The position numbers were made by a program, and so were the translations under genes. Positions 5,512 to 6,789 of a DNA stretch of 6,789 bases are shown here, one piece after another. How positions within the stretch are numbered: position 1 is the stretch's first letter; each line of letters starts with the position of its first letter. The notes beneath the pieces were generated by a model that made no database searches, had not been told where the DNA came from, and saw only the letters and a program-made list of their open reading frames with translations. Source of the DNA: JASGDB01 sp049841315 (GTDB lineage: Bacteria; Bacteroidota; Bacteroidia; Flavobacteriales; Weeksellaceae); assembly GCA_049841315.1 (NCBI GenBank), contig JASGDB010000118.1, positions 1 to 6,789 of the forward strand. The letters run 5' to 3'.

Positions 5512-6441
5512 ATGAAAGACATTATATTCCCAAAACCCTTAAAAAAAGGAGCAAAAATCGCCATAATTTCTCCCGCAGGATTTGTAGAAGAATCCGCATT
5601 GCAAAACACTTTGGAACTGATAAAATCCAAAGGCTACGAGCCGGTTTTCGGAAAAAATGCATTAGGAAAATTCCAAAACGGATACAACTATTCCGGAACG
5701 GAAAAAGAACGAATTTCCGACCTCAACTGGGCGCTCAACAACGATGAAGTTTCCGCAATTTGGGCGACAAGAGGCGGTTACGGCTGTCAGCATCTTTTAC
5801 GGCATCTGAAACTTTCAAAATTCAGGAAAAATCCGAAATGGTACATCGGATATTCCGACAACACCGTCGTTCAAAGTTATCTGATGAAAAACGGTTTTGT
5901 GTCCATTCACGGGCAGACTTTGAAAACATCTTCTTTCGGCGTTTCGGAGGAGAGTTATGAAAATATTTTTAAAATTTTTGAAGGAAAAAAACTGAAATAT
6001 TCTGTAAAAAAACACCTTTTCAACAAAAACGGAACTGCGGAAGGGCAGTTGGTTGGCGGAAATCTGGCTTTGGTTTACGCACTTTTGGGAACGAAATATT
6101 CTTTTGATTTTAAAGATAAAATTCTTTTCATCGAAGACATCGGCGAGAATTTTTACGCTCTGGACAGAATGCTTATTTCCCTCGATTTAGCCGGAGTTTT
6201 CCGAAAAATAAAAGGCTTGATTATCGGCGGAATGACCAATATGGGAAGCGAAACCGACAACAAAAATTACGAAGAAAGTTTCGATGAATTTGCCTACGAA
6301 ATCGTAAACCAAAGACTGAAAAACTACAATTTCCCTACACTTTTCGGCTTTCCGAACGGACATATTTTTGATAACAGACCGCTGATTATCGGAGCAAATG
6401 TGAAGATTAAGGTCGAGGAAAAGGTTGAGGTAAATTTTTAG
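5512..6441 (+). CDS. ldcA: LD-carboxypeptidase (peptidase family S66)
   Basis: This encodes 309 residues, matching the usual length of S66 LD-carboxypeptidases. It begins KPLKKGAKIAIISPAG at 8-23, the typical first strand. The catalytic triad is visible: nucleophile Ser115 in YIGYSDNT (111-118), Glu208 in LFIEDIGE (205-212) and His284 in FPNGHIFDN (280-288), equivalent to Ser115, Glu217 and His285 of the Pseudomonas enzyme. Other family blocks are ATRGGYG (85-91), HGQ (133-135) and EGQLVGGNLALV (177-188). With no signal peptide it should act in the cytoplasm, removing the terminal D-Ala from murein tetrapeptides during wall recycling. The related MccF immunity branch is the alternative; neighbours do not suggest microcin resistance. 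It follows the LysE-type gene by 23 bp. The last residues (KVEEKVEVNF) are encoded by a degenerate repeat that continues past the stop. Confidence 0.93.
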   Translation: MKDIIFPKPLKKGAKIAIISPAGFVEESALQNTLELIKSKGYEPVFGKNALGKFQNGYNYSGTEKERISDLNWALNNDEVSAIWATRGGYGCQHLLRHLKLSKFRKNPKWYIGYSDNTVVQSYLMKNGFVSIHGQTLKTSSFGVSEESYENIFKIFEGKKLKYSVKKHLFNKNGTAEGQLVGGNLALVYALLGTKYSFDFKDKILFIEDIGENFYALDRMLISLDLAGVFRKIKGLIIGGMTNMGSETDNKNYEESFDEFAYEIVNQRLKNYNFPTLFGFPNGHIFDNRPLIIGANVKIKVEEKVEVNF

Positions 6442-6464
6442 GTTAAGGCAAAGGTTGAGATAAA
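6409..6464. repeat. Degenerate GGTTGAGG / GGTTAAGG repeat across the ldcA stop codon
   Basis: AAGGTTGAGGTAAA at 6421-6434 recurs with one change (AAGGTTGAGATAAA) at 6451-6464, exactly 30 bp later. Related units AAGGTCGAGGAA (6409-6420) and GGTTAAGGC (6441-6449) lie before and between them. The first half is inside the carboxypeptidase gene and encodes its KVEEKVEV tail; the second half lies beyond its stop. Short GGTTGA/GGTTAA runs are something I recall from gene ends in Chryseobacterium-like genomes. Confidence 0.6.
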
Positions 6465-6469
6465 AAGCA

Positions 6470-6509
6470 TTGTGTTCCTTGTGAAAACCTTGTGTCCTTT
6501 GTGGTTAAT
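6470..6509. repeat. Two-unit 20-bp tandem repeat (TTGTGTCCTTTGTGG type)
   Basis: Two adjacent 20-bp units start TTGTGTTCCTTGTG (6470) and TTGTGTCCTTTGTG (6490). Both share TTGTGT, CCTT/CCTTT and TTGTG in the same order. The second unit resembles a CTTTGTGTCCTTTGTGGTTAA sequence I recall as a common dispersed intergenic repeat in Bacteroidetes. No promoter or hairpin is associated with it. The remaining intergenic DNA to about 6600 is AT-rich with nothing assignable. Confidence 0.5.
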
Positions 6510-6649
6510 GTCTTAGAAATCGGAATGATTTTTATAAAACATTAACAATTTCCCGAAAAAATTATCAAAATTTTATCAATTCCTTTGGAGGACTGAGATA
6601 TAAATTGGATTTACTTTGCATTCAAATAAAATGTTTCACGTAAATCCTT

Positions 6650-6789
6650 TTTCTATGGTCAGACACTACTGTCCTGTTAAAAGAAGTTGATTTCCAACTG
6701 GTTACATTTTTGCTCATTGACATTGTTGTAATTAGATTTATTAAACAGTTGATTTACAGGTGTTTTGTCCAGTAGCGACATTCCTAAAA
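6650..6789 (-). mobile_element. Terminal part of an IS4-type insertion sequence (partial)
   Basis: The right edge carries the 3' end of a transposase gene pointing left (stop at 6679-6677). Beyond its stop is GACACTACTGTCCTGTT at 6662-6678 on the plus strand, the position expected for the terminal inverted repeat. The other end lies outside the window, so the exact boundary and target duplication cannot be set; 6650 is an approximate limit. Confidence 0.65.
6677..6789 (-). CDS. IS4-family transposase, C-terminal 36 residues (partial)
   Basis: Entering from the right edge on the minus strand, an open frame encodes LGMSLLDKTPVNQLFNKSN, then YNNVNEQKCNQLEINFF, and stops with TAA at 6679-6677. 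The pattern (I-L-x-x-S-L-x-DKT-P/H-L-x-x-LF-x-K-x-N-Y/F-N-N-V-x-E, then a short Leu/Phe tail) matches the C-terminus I recall from IS4-type DDE transposases with an N-terminal DUF4372 domain, abundant in Bacteroidetes. The catalytic DDE part would lie outside the window. Whether the full gene is intact cannot be seen. Confidence reflects recognition of a short tail from memory. Confidence 0.7.
   Translation of the reverse strand, partial: LGMSLLDKTPVNQLFNKSNYNNVNEQKCNQLEINFF

Noticed and set aside
6581..6592. TCCTTTGGAGGA small palindrome, and the GGAGG inside it as a Shine-Dalgarno site
   Set aside because: The arms are four pairs and the nearest ATG (6631) is far too distant for a ribosome-binding site.
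1..6789. CRISPR array, tRNA/rRNA genes, prophage or defence system
   Set aside because: I found no regularly spaced repeats, tRNA-like folds or CCA ends, rRNA sequence, or proteins of phage or defence families on either strand.

Overview
This window looks like ordinary chromosome from a member of the Bacteroidetes, most likely a flavobacterium of the Chryseobacterium type. The DNA is AT-rich. Several genes are preceded by the Bacteroidetes -7 box TAnnTTTG rather than by a sigma70 promoter and Shine-Dalgarno site. The proteins (group III truncated haemoglobin, YkgJ-type cysteine protein, DSHE-type glycosyltransferase) and the repeats are typical of that group. This placement rests on recognition of families, not on a database search.

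Layout, left to right. Positions 1-587 hold no confident gene: a possible gene start leaving the left edge on the minus strand, a candidate plus-strand promoter, a short coding-like island (about 420-550), and a clear intrinsic terminator (551-582) serving the next gene. Minus-strand genes follow for a small secreted Ala/Lys/Glu-rich protein (588-917) and a YkgJ-family cysteine-cluster protein (1024-1521). The latter is divergent from a group III truncated haemoglobin (1574-1960) across a 52-bp spacer carrying both promoters. The haemoglobin gene overlaps tail-to-tail by 4 bp with a ChaA-type Ca2+/H+ antiporter on the minus strand (1957-3027). A plus-strand pair follows: a 73-residue three-helix YgjV/SemiSWEET-like membrane protein (3213-3434) and, 9 bp later, a GT-B glycosyltransferase (3444-4550). 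A 251-bp spacer holds a palindromic repeat element. Next comes a LysE-family exporter (4802-5488) followed after 23 bp by an LD-carboxypeptidase with an intact catalytic triad (5512-6441). The right end (6442-6789) holds two small repeat structures and the 3' end of an inward-pointing IS4-type transposase that runs off the window.

Functionally this is a set of housekeeping and envelope genes: murein recycling (LD-carboxypeptidase), small-molecule or amino-acid export (LysE), cation homeostasis (ChaA), haem-based gas chemistry (truncated haemoglobin), metal-binding (YkgJ) and glycan assembly (glycosyltransferase). I see no sign of a defence system, CRISPR array, RNA gene or prophage. The least ordinary signals are a recurring promoter geometry (TAnnTTTG, exactly 4 nt, then ATG) at three genes, which predicts leaderless mRNAs; an IS element that may sit inside a gene just after its start codon; a repeat that supplies the C-terminus of the carboxypeptidase; and the unexplained 1-550 segment.
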